DNA of 64,000 nucleotides from UBA6623 sp965217195 (lineage in GTDB: Bacteria; Acidobacteriota; Terriglobia; Bryobacterales; UBA6623): contig CBDCHL010000004.1 in the NCBI GenBank assembly GCA_965217195.1, positions 744,001-808,000 of the forward strand. The letters are read 5' to 3'. The notes under the pieces were generated by a model that saw nothing but the letters and a program-made list of their open reading frames with translations, did not search any database and was not told the origin of the DNA. The first letter of the stretch is position 1, and each line of letters opens with the position of its first letter. This document shows, piece by piece, positions 1 to 9,488 of this stretch. The translations under genes were made by a program, and so were the position numbers.

Positions 1-1717
1 TCAGCGGAGCGCTGATGAAATCGTTCTCTACCTGGGGGAAGAATACAAACTTGACATAGCCTCCCCCGACAAGACCGATCGTGAACAGCAAAATGCCGAC
101 CGCCGCCGCGACGGTTAAGTAACGCCACTCGAGCGCAACCCGGAGAAAGGGGCTGAACACTTTCCGCACAAACCGCACTAACCCGTCGCTGAAGAAGTTG
201 AAGAAGCCGTTCCAAATCCGAACGATAATATGCCGCCGACCTTCCTTCGGCTTCCGTCGCCGGTAGGAAAGGTGGTGCGGCAGAACAAACTTCGATTCGA
301 TCAGCGAGAAAAGCAGCGTCGGAATAATGATCAGCGGGATGACGCGCCAGATCTTGCCGTTCCACCCGGGAACGAACAGCATCGGGGCGAACGCAACCAT
401 CGTTGTCAGGACGCCGAAAGTCACCGGCATCGCGACCCGCTGCGCCCCCTCGACGGCCCCTCTTACTCCGTCAACACCCTCCTGCTGTTTCGTGAAGATA
501 CTCTCGCCGACAACAATCGCGTCATCGACCACAATCCCGAGCACAAGAATGAACGAGAACAGCGAAATCATGTTGACCGAGACGCCGAGAACGGGCATCA
601 ACATGATGGCGCCCAAGAACGATACGGGAATACCGATCGTCACCCAGATCGCCAGCCGCAGCCGCAAGAAAAGCGCCAAGACGACAAAGACGAGAATCAA
701 CCCGTTCCGGCCGTTGCGCAGCATCAGATCCATGCGCCCGCGCAGGAATTTCGAGCCGTCGTTCCAAATCGTGTAAACGATGCCTTCCGGCGCCCGCTCG
801 CCTGCGCGGACTACCCATGCCTTGACGGCGTCCCCAACCTCCAAGGCGTTTTGGTCGCCCACCCGGTAAACCTGCACCATCATTGAGGGCTTGCCGTCAA
901 AGCGACTCCATTGATCGGTTTCCGCGAAACCGTCAATCACAGTCGCCACGTCACCGAGAACGAGTTTCGTTCCGTCGGATTTAGTCATCAGGGTCAGGTC
1001 TTCGAAATCGTTGCCGGTGTAAGCCTGCCCCTTCGTTCGCAGAAGGATCTCCCCGGTCTCGGTTTTTACCGAGCCGCCGGGAAGGTCCAGCGAAGACCGG
1101 CGCACAGCCATGGCGATGGAGTCGAAGGTCAAACCGTGACGGCGCATCGCTTCTTCGGAAACCTCGATCGAGATTTCGTAAGGCGGCGCGTTGACGACTT
1201 CGGCCTGTGTTACCTCGGGAAGCGCAATGATGTCTTCCCGCGCCTGCTCGGCGATCTTCTTCAGCGTCAACATGTCCGTGTCGCCGGAAATCGAGACGTT
1301 GACCACTTGAAAGCGGCTGGTGATTTCCTGAACGACGGGCTTCTCGGTTTCTTCGGGGAACGTATCAATCGCGTCGACACGCGCCTTGATGTCGTCGAGC
1401 GCCTTACGCGTGTCGTAGCCCGGCTCGATTTCTACCGTGATCATGCCCGTACCTTCCGAGGCCGTGGATCGAATCTCCTTGATGCCGTTGAGGTCTTGAA
1501 TCGCCTCCTCAACCCGGACGCAGACGCCTTCCTCGACCTCCTCGGGAGCAGCGCCGCGGTAGACGACACTGACCGTAACGATATCGACGGAGAACTCCGG
1601 GAAAATCTCTTTCTTGAGATTCGGAATCATCATCAGTCCGGCGACCAAGATCATGATCAACATCATGTTGGCCGCCACGCCGTTGTGAACAAACCAGGAG
1701 ATGACGCCTTTTTTCAT
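1..1717 (-). CDS. RND efflux permease (AcrB/HAE-like), 3' end outside the window
   Basis: Inner-membrane proton-driven efflux pump subunit. I read about 572 residues from an ATG at 1717 (MKKGVISWFVHNG), preceded by GAGG on the minus strand; the gene runs off the left edge. One membrane helix lies near residues 14-32, then the periplasmic porter domain, then helices from about residue 338. The motif GIVVDDAIVVGE puts two aspartates at about 397-398, the TM4 proton-relay position of RND pumps (AcrB D407/D408). It is the last gene of the operon TetR - outer-membrane factor - fusion protein - permease, 76 bp after the fusion protein. The substrate cannot be told. Confidence 0.93.
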   Translation of the reverse strand, partial: MKKGVISWFVHNGVAANMMLIMILVAGLMMIPNLKKEIFPEFSVDIVTVSVVYRGAAPEEVEEGVCVRVEEAIQDLNGIKEIRSTASEGTGMITVEIEPGYDTRKALDDIKARVDAIDTFPEETEKPVVQEITSRFQVVNVSISGDTDMLTLKKIAEQAREDIIALPEVTQAEVVNAPPYEISIEVSEEAMRRHGLTFDSIAMAVRRSSLDLPGGSVKTETGEILLRTKGQAYTGNDFEDLTLMTKSDGTKLVLGDVATVIDGFAETDQWSRFDGKPSMMVQVYRVGDQNALEVGDAVKAWVVRAGERAPEGIVYTIWNDGSKFLRGRMDLMLRNGRNGLILVFVVLALFLRLRLAIWVTIGIPVSFLGAIMLMPVLGVSVNMISLFSFILVLGIVVDDAIVVGESIFTKQQEGVDGVRGAVEGAQRVAMPVTFGVLTTMVAFAPMLFVPGWNGKIWRVIPLIIIPTLLFSLIESKFVLPHHLSYRRRKPKEGRRHIIVRIWNGFFNFFSDGLVRFVRKVFSPFLRVALEWRYLTVAAAVGILLFTIGLVGGGYVKFVFFPQVENDFISAPL

Positions 1718-1793
1718 TTCGCCTCGAATCAATTTTTGTTCCCGCACTGCTGTTTGTTTCGGCAAGGTTGGGCCTGCGAGTAACGCCTTGAGG

Positions 1794-2993
1794 CTAGACC
1801 CGCGGCTCCGACTCTTCTCCTGCGTCTTGCTCATTCACCTCGATGACGCGAACCTTCATGCCGTCCACGGCGGCTTCGACGACCGAAACACCGACGCGGT
1901 CACCGGCCTCGAGTCCCGATTGAACAATGACGCGGTCTCTGTCGGTTCGCAGGACTTCGACTTTACGGAACCGCAGCCGATCGTCTTGGTCGACAACGAG
2001 AACGTCATCAGCCCCGCGCATCGCCATGCGCGGTAACACCACGACATCTTTCGCGGTCTTACCTTTGATCTCCGCTTCAACGAACATGCCGACCGCCAGC
2101 GGAGGCCGACCGGGTTGCCCGCCTCTTCCGTACGGATCCTTGACTTCCGCCACCGCGTGCAGCATGCGGCTCTGCTGGTCGATCTGACCCTCGGTCACCA
2201 CGATTCGACCCCACCATTTGTATTCCTTGCCGGCAAATTTCGCCCGCAAGATTACAGCCGGCCCCTTGGGAGGCGCTTGGCTGCCGCGGTAGGCCAGCGG
2301 GAGATTGATATAGGCAAGGTCTTGGTCGGGAATCGGCAAGCGGACCTCGGCGTAGTCGATGGCATAGATCGTTGCCATCGGCTGCCCGCGGCTAACGAAC
2401 TGATCGGCGATCTTCGAAACCACGCGGCCGGCGAAGGGCGCTTTGACGGTCGTGCGCTCCAGATCGTATTCCGCCTTGGCCAGCGCGGCTTCGGCCGACG
2501 CCAACTCCGCGCGAGCCTGGGCGATTTGTGGTTCGCGAACGACTAAAGGCTCGGGGTCGCTCCCCGTACCCATGCTCTCCCACTCTTTGTATGCAACTTT
2601 CGCCTCCTGCAACTCGGTCGCGAGCCGCAGCTGGGCCTGCGCGATCGCCGCGCGCGAACGCACAACTTCAAGTTCATATTCCCGCGGATCGATCTTGCCG
2701 ATCAGCTCGCCCTCTTCGAAAAAGCCGCCGACGCGGAAGTTCGGGTTGACCCAAAGCACGCGCCCGGAGACCTCGGGCATCAGTTGGATGGCCGTGGCGG
2801 GTTCGACTGTTCCTTCGGCGAACACGCTCAGGCGCACGTCTTCCGGTTCAACACGCATGACGCGAATCAGCGGCGGCGGAATCTCCACCGTTTTCGTTTC
2901 CGGCTTCGGCCGGTTTTGAACCATCGTGATGGCGGCGAACCCGCCCACCCCGATCACGACAAGAGGTAAGAGAATCATCAACACCCGTTTCAT
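1794..2993 (-). CDS. RND efflux membrane fusion protein (HlyD/AcrA-like)
   Basis: Periplasmic adaptor of 399 residues linking the permease to the outer-membrane channel. An N-terminal hydrophobic segment (about 4-24) anchors or exports it. It is followed by a biotinyl-lipoyl-like half (ASGRVLWVNPNFRVGGFFEEG region), a helical hairpin with alternating Ala/Glu/Arg (about 110-180), a second lipoyl half (TVKAPFAGRVVSK) and beta-barrel/MP domains to the C terminus. Its ATG overlaps the stop of the upstream TolC-like gene by 4 bp, so translation is probably coupled. Length and domain order are normal for the family. Confidence 0.92.
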   Translation of the reverse strand: MKRVLMILLPLVVIGVGGFAAITMVQNRPKPETKTVEIPPPLIRVMRVEPEDVRLSVFAEGTVEPATAIQLMPEVSGRVLWVNPNFRVGGFFEEGELIGKIDPREYELEVVRSRAAIAQAQLRLATELQEAKVAYKEWESMGTGSDPEPLVVREPQIAQARAELASAEAALAKAEYDLERTTVKAPFAGRVVSKIADQFVSRGQPMATIYAIDYAEVRLPIPDQDLAYINLPLAYRGSQAPPKGPAVILRAKFAGKEYKWWGRIVVTEGQIDQQSRMLHAVAEVKDPYGRGGQPGRPPLAVGMFVEAEIKGKTAKDVVVLPRMAMRGADDVLVVDQDDRLRFRKVEVLRTDRDRVIVQSGLEAGDRVGVSVVEAAVDGMKVRVIEVNEQDAGEESEPRV

Positions 2994-4483
2994 AATCCTG
3001 TAACCTCCTCGCCGTCGGACTGCTCAGCGACCGGCGTCGAATGGTTCGTCCGCGTTTGGATCGGCGCCGAATCGTAATCGGCTTCGAACCCCCCTCCGAG
3101 AGCGAGATGGAGATCGACGCGGTTATCCAACCGGAGACGGTGGACGTTCAGCAGTTGACTTTCCGAATCGAGCGCCGTTCGTTGTGCCGACAGCACGGTG
3201 ACGATGTCGGTCAGTCCGGCACGGTAGCGTCGCTCGGCTTCTTCCTTGGCGGCCAGCGATTGTTTCGTCGCCGACTCCAGCGCCCTCATTCGCTCGGCCA
3301 GGGCGCTATCGGCGGCGAGCGCTGACTCAACCTCGCCATAGGCTGTGAGAATCGCGTTTTCGTACTGCGCAGCCGCCTCTCGTGCACGCGCTTCGTCACG
3401 ACGTACGGCCGACTTCAGCCGCCCGCGATTGAAGATCGGCTGGGTAAAATTCGTCACGAAGCTCCACGCCGAGAAATCGCGACGCACGAGATCACGCAAC
3501 GCGTCGCTGGTCGATCCGCCGGATGCGGTCAGGGGAAAGCGCGGCCGCAGTTCGGCCTTCGCTACAACGATGCGGGCGTCGGCGGCCAGCAGTTCCCGCT
3601 CGGCCGCGGCGAGGTCGGGACGCCTGTAGGCCAGCTCGGCCGGCAAGCCCGCCGGCACCTGCGTCGGCACGCGCGGCAAATCCTCGCCCAACGCGTATTC
3701 GCCCGACGGGTATTGCCCCATCAAAATCTCCAGTTGACGTACGGCCCGCCGCTCTTGCTCAAGCCGTTGGCCGACCAACGCCTGCGCGCGATCGACTTCG
3801 GTCAATGCCAGCCGCAGGTCGAGCGACGGCCGCAGGCCGGCCTCGAAGCGCGCGCGCACGCGGTCGACCGAGGTGTTGTAGCTTGCGAGCGACGCCCGCG
3901 CCAGCCCCGCCTGTCGCTGCGCTTCAATCGCCGCGAACCATGATTTCGCAACCTGCCCGCTCAGGGACAGCCTTGCGCCCTCCACGTCCGCCTCGCGGGC
4001 TTCCAGCGTGGCACGAGCGGCAAGCTTTCCGGCTTTGATGCGCCCCCACAGATCGGGCTCCCAACTAGCGTCCAGCGATGCTCCGGTGCTTGTGAAAGTG
4101 CGGCTCAATACCTGCCCTTCGAATCCTGGAATCGGGAAGCCGACGAAGTTCTGTTTCTGTCGTGCGCGGTTGACACCCACCTGAAACGACGGAAGTTCAT
4201 CCGCGCGGGCAATGATGACCTCGGCTTCGGCAGCCGCCACCCGAGCCGCCGCGGCCCTGAGATCATGGTTGTAGGTGAGGGCTTCTCGGATTGCGCGGTC
4301 AAGGCCGCGGTCTGCCAGATAAGCCCACCAGTCGACTCCCCGGCTTTCGAGCTGTGTGTCGCCGCCTTTCCACGCTTGCGGAGCAGGAGCGACATTCAAA
4401 GTGCGCTCCGGCCGAGCGATCGGACGCGAACAGGCCGCGGTCAGCAAGACAAACAGCAAGAGCGGCAAGAGAATTCTTTTCAT
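2990..4483 (-). CDS. Outer-membrane efflux lipoprotein (NodT/TolC family)
   Basis: Outer-membrane channel of the tripartite pump, 497 residues. It starts with a lipoprotein signal (MKRILLPLLLFVLLTAACS, lipobox LTAAC, Cys18). Two repeated coiled-coil OEP domains follow, with typical segments such as DASWEPDLWGRIKAG and YRRPDLAAAERELLAADARI. The start overlaps the stop of the TetR gene by 4 bp and the stop overlaps the fusion-protein start by 4 bp, so regulator, channel and adaptor form one tightly coupled transcript. The C-terminal 25 residues are polar and not conserved-looking. Confidence 0.93.
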   Translation of the reverse strand: MKRILLPLLLFVLLTAACSRPIARPERTLNVAPAPQAWKGGDTQLESRGVDWWAYLADRGLDRAIREALTYNHDLRAAAARVAAAEAEVIIARADELPSFQVGVNRARQKQNFVGFPIPGFEGQVLSRTFTSTGASLDASWEPDLWGRIKAGKLAARATLEAREADVEGARLSLSGQVAKSWFAAIEAQRQAGLARASLASYNTSVDRVRARFEAGLRPSLDLRLALTEVDRAQALVGQRLEQERRAVRQLEILMGQYPSGEYALGEDLPRVPTQVPAGLPAELAYRRPDLAAAERELLAADARIVVAKAELRPRFPLTASGGSTSDALRDLVRRDFSAWSFVTNFTQPIFNRGRLKSAVRRDEARAREAAAQYENAILTAYGEVESALAADSALAERMRALESATKQSLAAKEEAERRYRAGLTDIVTVLSAQRTALDSESQLLNVHRLRLDNRVDLHLALGGGFEADYDSAPIQTRTNHSTPVAEQSDGEEVTGL

Positions 4484-5148
4484 CCCGTCACCTCCACCGC
4501 TTCGTCCGCCGCCACCGGGGCCAGCACCGGCGCCCGCATTCCGGCCGCTGTAAACTGAACCATCTGGTCCACCGTCCTGTCGACATTCGCGGGATCACAA
4601 AGACCTTGCGAGTGCTTCCTCAACACATCGCTGTGGGTCATTACGAAGATCATCGCCCCGACGGCAAAATGAGTGCGCCATGACATGTCTTCAGGGGGCA
4701 ACTCGGGCGCCGCTCGCTGAAACGCAGCACCAAAGCGCGCGATCAATTCCTTGAAAAGGTCGTCGAAGATCTGTGAGGTACGAAAACTCGGTTCCGACCA
4801 GATCCTCCCGCAGATACGCAAAAAGATGTGACCGCGTTCCGGATCCCCCGACAACCGAATGGCGGGCTCAAACATCGCCCTCAAAACATCCTCGACCGGA
4901 AGCGGCCCTTCACCAGCCCGCACTTCAAACTGGTCCAGCAGAGCCAGCCGCTCTTCGTTGAGCGGACGAATGCGGCGGGCAAAAACATCTTTCACCAGAA
5001 GATCTTTCGAGCGGAAGTGATAGTTGATCGCGGCCAGGTTGACCCCCGCGTCAGTCGTGATGGCCCGGAGCGAAACGGCATCGATTCCGTGCTCGGAAAA
5101 CAGCCTTTCCGCTGTGTCGAGAATCAGGGTCTTGGTGTCAACGGGCAT
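4480..5148 (-). CDS. TetR/CerR-type transcriptional regulator of the efflux operon
   Basis: DNA-binding repressor of 222 residues. The N-terminal TetR helix-turn-helix is clear (TAERLFSEHGIDAVSLRAI followed by GVNLAAINYHFRSKDLL). The C-terminal part resembles the CerR (DUF1956) ligand domain. As first gene of the efflux operon it most likely represses its own promoter; an imperfect 35-bp palindrome lies 31 bp upstream of the start. The inducing ligand is unknown. Confidence 0.9.
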   Translation of the reverse strand: MPVDTKTLILDTAERLFSEHGIDAVSLRAITTDAGVNLAAINYHFRSKDLLVKDVFARRIRPLNEERLALLDQFEVRAGEGPLPVEDVLRAMFEPAIRLSGDPERGHIFLRICGRIWSEPSFRTSQIFDDLFKELIARFGAAFQRAAPELPPEDMSWRTHFAVGAMIFVMTHSDVLRKHSQGLCDPANVDRTVDQMVQFTAAGMRAPVLAPVAADEAVEVTG

Positions 5149-5165
5149 AACGGGTGGGCTCCATA

Positions 5166-5179
5166 CAAGCGATCGCTTG
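5166..5179. repeat. Perfect 14-bp palindrome containing GCGATCGC
   Basis: CAAGCGATCGCTTG is its own reverse complement. It sits between the TetR start codon and the larger operator-like palindrome. It could be a second binding site or a chance palindrome. Confidence 0.4.
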
Positions 5180-5213
5180 ATTCAAACGTATGTTTAAATT
5201 ATACGTATGAATC
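5179..5213. promoter_or_regulatory. Candidate TetR-family operator
   Basis: Imperfect inverted repeat with arms GATTCAAACGTAT and ATACGTATGAATC: 12 of 13 arm positions are complementary, around an AT-rich centre (TTTAAA). It lies 31 bp upstream of the TetR start on the minus strand, the expected place for an autoregulatory operator, and is much more AT-rich than its surroundings, so it may also contain the promoter. The assignment is inference from symmetry and position. Confidence 0.5.
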
Positions 5214-5550
5214 ATCCTTTGTCGAGAGCGTTCGAGCGGTTTTCAAGCCCTTCTATCGTAAGCTGCGTAACAAAACTTACTAGCCGGACAATCGCCGGGC
5301 GCGGAGGGGTCGCGAAACAATCGGGGACAGTTCGTTTCTGTGAATCCGCGGAGGCAAGAGAGCGCCATGAAAATTCATTGCGGCCAGGCCGGTTTTGAAC
5401 CAGAGATGTCGCCATGAGTGGCGACACGGCAGGCTGAAAGCGTGCGCCACGTCGGACGTGTTTAGGAAACGTTCAGAGGCCCATTTTCGGAGGAGCCTGC
5501 AACTTTCAACTTCTTCGCAGGCCCGAGGGCAGGGGGTCGCGCCGACCGAG
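5214..5550. other. Gene-free gap with a repeat fragment
   Basis: No convincing gene. Positions about 5311-5341 (cgcgaaacaatcggggacag and flanks) resemble one arm of the palindromic element at 10540-10640. Open frames here have no family features and overlap the end of the PQQ-propeller gene on the other strand. Confidence 0.5.
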
Positions 5551-6768
5551 CTACTCGGCCTTGACGTTGTAACAGGACAGAGAGTCCTGGTCCCGCAGAA
5601 AGAGCTTGCCGTTGGCAATGACCGGCAGGGTCCAAGTTCGATATTCCCCGCGTTCGATCGAAAAGCGCGCGATCTCGTGATAACCCGCCGGGTCGGCCTT
5701 GACCAGGCCGACGACGCCGTCATCGCTCAGGATGTAGAGCAGGCCTTCGGCGGTCACGATCTGCCCCTTGCCCACGCTACGGTCGCGCCACTGGATTTCT
5801 CCGGTCAGAAAATTCATCACGGTCAAGATGCGGCTTGAAAAGCCGTAAAGGTAGTTACCCAACAAGATCGAGGTGCTGTAGTGATTCTTCATGTCGCGAT
5901 GGAAGTAGACCTCGTCGGCGCGAATGCCCTCGCCTTCGGGCTCGAGGCGCAGCAGGGCGCAACCCGTGCCGTAATCGGTTGAAAGAAAAACATGGTCGCC
6001 CTGAACGATTGGCGTAGCGACATTCGCCGTGCCGTTCGAAATCCGGTCGTAGCTCCACAGGACCTCGCCGTCGGAAGCGCGCACGCCGACGGCGCCGCCA
6101 CCCGTTAGAACGATGTAATGACGAATACTCCCTACCTCGGCCGCAACGGGTGAAGAGTACCCCGCGCGATCGCCGGGGGCTTTCCAGATCACATTCCCGT
6201 TGTTCTTGTCGAGCGCCACGACGGATGCCTGGCGACCTCCGGGATTGACGATCACTCGATTCCCGTCGACGAGCGGCGACTCGCTGATCCCCCACCGGAT
6301 ATTGCGGGCGCCGAAACGTTCGAGGAGATTGGTGCTCCACAGCCGTTCACCGTCTGAAGTTCGGGCGCAGAGCAGATCGCCGTTCGAGCCCAGCGCATAA
6401 ACGCGATCGCCGTCGACGGTGGGCGTGCCGCGTGGGCCGCCGCCCCGGCGCTCGTGGAACGTATCGCCGTTGGGCGTGCGCCACAGGATTTCGCCGCTTT
6501 CCTCGTCGAGTGCGATCAAGAATTGCTGGCCTTCGCTCTGTCCTTGCGTGAAAACCTTGCCGCCCGAAACGCCGAACGACGCAAAGCCTTCGCCGAGGCC
6601 GCGAGTCGTCCACAGCAATGGCGGTCCGCCTTCGGGCCAACTTGTCAGTAACCCGGTTTCGGCGCTGATACCGTCGCGGTTTGGCCCCCTCCACTCAGGC
6701 CAATCAACGGCCAGAGCAGTTCCGGTGGTAATGACAAAGACAGCCAGACACTCGACCAACGCGCGCAT
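5551..6768 (-). CDS. Exported PQQ-like beta-propeller protein
   Basis: Secreted or periplasmic propeller protein of 405 residues. I start it at the ATG at 6768, giving a good signal peptide (MRALVECLAVFVITTGTALA, cleavage before VDWPEWRGP). The WPEWRGPNRDG opening is typical of PQQ-like proteins in Acidobacteriota and Planctomycetota. Repeated blades carry the A-L-D-x-x-x-G-x-x-x-W pattern (IALDEESGEILWR, VALDKNNGNVIWK, VRASDGEVLWS). No dehydrogenase active site is evident, so an enzyme activity should not be assumed. Divergent from the O-antigen-ligase gene, with a 125-bp shared upstream region. Confidence 0.85.
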   Translation of the reverse strand: MRALVECLAVFVITTGTALAVDWPEWRGPNRDGISAETGLLTSWPEGGPPLLWTTRGLGEGFASFGVSGGKVFTQGQSEGQQFLIALDEESGEILWRTPNGDTFHERRGGGPRGTPTVDGDRVYALGSNGDLLCARTSDGERLWSTNLLERFGARNIRWGISESPLVDGNRVIVNPGGRQASVVALDKNNGNVIWKAPGDRAGYSSPVAAEVGSIRHYIVLTGGGAVGVRASDGEVLWSYDRISNGTANVATPIVQGDHVFLSTDYGTGCALLRLEPEGEGIRADEVYFHRDMKNHYSTSILLGNYLYGFSSRILTVMNFLTGEIQWRDRSVGKGQIVTAEGLLYILSDDGVVGLVKADPAGYHEIARFSIERGEYRTWTLPVIANGKLFLRDQDSLSCYNVKAE

Positions 6769-6893
6769 GAGTGCTGACAGTATAACAACGGGGATTTCGG
6801 ACAACTGTTTGCGCGGCAACGGGGTTTTCCGGGCGGAGTTTGATCCGCGCAAGCCCTGTTCCAGCACCCGGAAAAACCCGATTCCTCCGTAAG

Positions 6894-9440
6894 ATGCCCG
6901 TCTCGGCCCAAGCCCGGGCGCCCGATAGGTGCCGGCCGCCTAAATCAAACATAGCCGCCGAACTTGCCGCTTGGCAGGTCGAGATCCAGGCCCTAGCTGT
7001 GGTTGTGGTCCCCGTCGTCTTCCTAACGTGGAAGGAGGGGGGCGTTGATCGCTTCGATCAAACCGTTGTGTTTGGCTGGGTTCTCTTGGCCGCGGGAGCC
7101 CTCTGTCTTAGATCGAAAGGACCAGGTGTTACGGCGTCGGTTCCCTGGGCCGCAGCCGTAATCGCGGTGATCCCACTGCTGCAGGTCATCCCGCCGGCCG
7201 ACTTGCAACATTATTTGGTATCCGCCTTTCGCCTTGACGTAATGGCCGCGGCCGAATCGCTCGGGGTCATTGCTCCAACGACGTTGTCGATCGCACCCGG
7301 GAAGACGATCTCGACTCTGCTGCCCGTCGCGGGATGCTGCGCCCTGTTTGTCACTGCGCGAGCCTTCGCCGCCCGCTCGGAGCGCGCCTTTTGGCTGATC
7401 GCTGTCGCGTTCATGACATTGGGCGTTGCGTCGGCATTCTGGGGCCTGGAGCAGTTTCTCCGGGAACGACTGCTGCTCGACGGGACCGGGTTGGGGGCTC
7501 ACGGAAGCTTCGTCAATAAGAACCACTATGCCGCGCTAATGGAAGCTTGCCTGGGCTTGGCGATCGGCGCGACCTTGGCGGGACTCGCCGCCCGACGCGA
7601 CACGCCGCTGTCGGGTGTCCGCACCGGGCTGCTCAGCCTGACTGGGATTCTTGTTGGCGTGACTTGTTTTTCCGTCGGTCTGCTTTCACACTCGCGGGCC
7701 GGGGCGGCAATGATGGCGCTGACGGCGGGCGCAGGCGTCGCCTTGGCAATGCGAGAGCATCGGCGTGCAGCCCGAGGGCCGGTGCTGGTAACGGTCGCGA
7801 CGCTTGCAGTAGCAGCGGGCCTCGGATGGGGAGGCCTCGCCGAAAGATTCGAAGAGCTAACCAGGGCGGGCGGACTCTCGACGCGCGCGGCGATCTGGGC
7901 CGATACGGTAAGGTCAGCCGGAGATTACTGGTTGACCGGGGCCGGCGTCGGAACGTTCCCCTACGCTTTTCGTCGGTCGAGTTTCTACTTGCCCCAAAGA
8001 ACGGTGGACCACGCCCATAGCGACTACCTGGAATGGCTGCTCGAGTTCGGATTGTTGCCTACGCTCTTGCTGACAGGGGCGTTGGCGGTCACGCTATGGC
8101 GGGTTGCTCGTTTTGTTCTCGGTTCCAGCGACGCCCGACGGCGTATGGCGGCTGCCGGGGCGCTGTTGGGTGCGGGCGCGATTCTCTTGCACGCGACGGT
8201 TGATTTTCCGTTGCAGATCCCGGCCTTGGCGGCATTGACGGCAGTGCTGCTCGGATGCGCGGCGGGACTCGCCCGACCCAAGGCGGCTGCTGCATCTTTG
8301 CCGCCTTGGATTGCGGCCGCCGGCTGCTGGGGGCTTTGCACGGTAGGTCTGTTGTCCGCCGGTAACCTTCTTCCAAGCGGTGACACGGAAGCCGTGTTTC
8401 GCGAAGGGCAGCGCGCCCTGCTCGACGGCCGGACGGCCGCCGCGGAAGATGCCTTTCGTGCCGCGGCAGAGAGTAACCCCCAAGCAGCAACTATTTGGTT
8501 GAAGCGCGCGGAATCAGCCCGCTTGGCTGGCCGCGGCAATGAGGCAATCGCCGCGCCGGAACTTGCCGCCCGTTTCGAACCCTTCACCCTGCGTACCGAA
8601 TGGACGTTGGCGCGAGCCTATTTGGGGGTGGGCAACACCGAGGCGGCAACAAGCCCTTTAGCCGGGCTGGCAGACGCGTTACCCAAGATGAGGCGAGCCG
8701 TTTTCCACGCCGCCTCGAGCGGGGGCATGGCGGCGGACCGAATCGCTGCGGAAGTGGTGTCGAGCGAGCCGCGGGCGGCGGTCGATTACCTTGTCTATCT
8801 GGCCGACCGCCGGCACTGGGGGGACTTACCCGCGGCAACGCGAATCCTGGTAAGGCGTGTCGAACTAACTGATCAAATGTTGCGCCCGGTTTACGACCGG
8901 CTCTGGGATTCGGACCAGGCTCGCGTCGCCAAGCAGGTTTGGAGGGAAATCCAGTCCGGCAGGACGGCGGTTGACTGCACGCCGGCCGGGAAAGACACCG
9001 ACGACTTGGTCAGGGGCGGTCAAGGTTGGATGGTCCGCGGTCGCGAAGGCGTCCTCGTCACCGTTCGTAACGCAGGCCTCCCGGCCGAAAGCGTCGAAGT
9101 CCGTTTTCGACCGACAGCTGACGCAGACTACCGCCACCTGACCCGAGATTTCTTTGTCGAACCTGAAACGGATTACCTTCTCAGAGCGGAAGTCCGGACG
9201 GAAGGTCTCACACCGAAAGATGGGCCCCGATTAGTCCTGGCCGCCCCAAAACGCTTTATCGCGTCCTCAATCCCGATAGCTGGCGCCAACACCTGGGTGC
9301 CGGTCACCTTGCGCTTCCGGACCCTCCCGGACGAGCACGTCGTCCGGTTGGCCGTGGTCAACGACCCATCCGGTCACCCAAACGAGACCCTTCGCGGCCG
9401 TCTTGTAGTGCGACGCGTCACGGTGCGCCGCGCTCCTTGA
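6894..9440 (+). CDS. O-antigen ligase/polymerase-family membrane protein with TPR-like tail
   Basis: Multi-spanning membrane protein of 848 residues from ATG 6894; an in-frame TTG at 6840 would add 18 residues without improving the start. About 10-12 hydrophobic helices fill residues 30-490. Wzy_C/O-antigen ligase hallmarks are visible: GSFVNKNHYAALMEACLGL and the periplasmic DHAHSDYLEWLLEFG. After the last helix come Ala-rich helical repeats resembling TPRs (EGQRALLDGRTAAAEDAFRAA and onward), then a beta-rich C terminus. Likely role: joining or polymerising surface polysaccharide in the periplasm. No sugar-nucleotide genes are adjacent, so the glycan is unknown. Confidence 0.8.
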   Translation: MPVSAQARAPDRCRPPKSNIAAELAAWQVEIQALAVVVVPVVFLTWKEGGVDRFDQTVVFGWVLLAAGALCLRSKGPGVTASVPWAAAVIAVIPLLQVIPPADLQHYLVSAFRLDVMAAAESLGVIAPTTLSIAPGKTISTLLPVAGCCALFVTARAFAARSERAFWLIAVAFMTLGVASAFWGLEQFLRERLLLDGTGLGAHGSFVNKNHYAALMEACLGLAIGATLAGLAARRDTPLSGVRTGLLSLTGILVGVTCFSVGLLSHSRAGAAMMALTAGAGVALAMREHRRAARGPVLVTVATLAVAAGLGWGGLAERFEELTRAGGLSTRAAIWADTVRSAGDYWLTGAGVGTFPYAFRRSSFYLPQRTVDHAHSDYLEWLLEFGLLPTLLLTGALAVTLWRVARFVLGSSDARRRMAAAGALLGAGAILLHATVDFPLQIPALAALTAVLLGCAAGLARPKAAAASLPPWIAAAGCWGLCTVGLLSAGNLLPSGDTEAVFREGQRALLDGRTAAAEDAFRAAAESNPQAATIWLKRAESARLAGRGNEAIAAPELAARFEPFTLRTEWTLARAYLGVGNTEAATSPLAGLADALPKMRRAVFHAASSGGMAADRIAAEVVSSEPRAAVDYLVYLADRRHWGDLPAATRILVRRVELTDQMLRPVYDRLWDSDQARVAKQVWREIQSGRTAVDCTPAGKDTDDLVRGGQGWMVRGREGVLVTVRNAGLPAESVEVRFRPTADADYRHLTRDFFVEPETDYLLRAEVRTEGLTPKDGPRLVLAAPKRFIASSIPIAGANTWVPVTLRFRTLPDEHVVRLAVVNDPSGHPNETLRGRLVVRRVTVRRAP

Positions 9441-9488
9441 GCCGACCGGCCAAGGTGGCGCTCGGTCCCCTAACGCCCCCGTCCTCCG

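Noticed and set aside
230..886. 218-codon plus-strand frame rich in Arg/His/Gln
   Set aside because: Shadow of the RND permease read on the minus strand.
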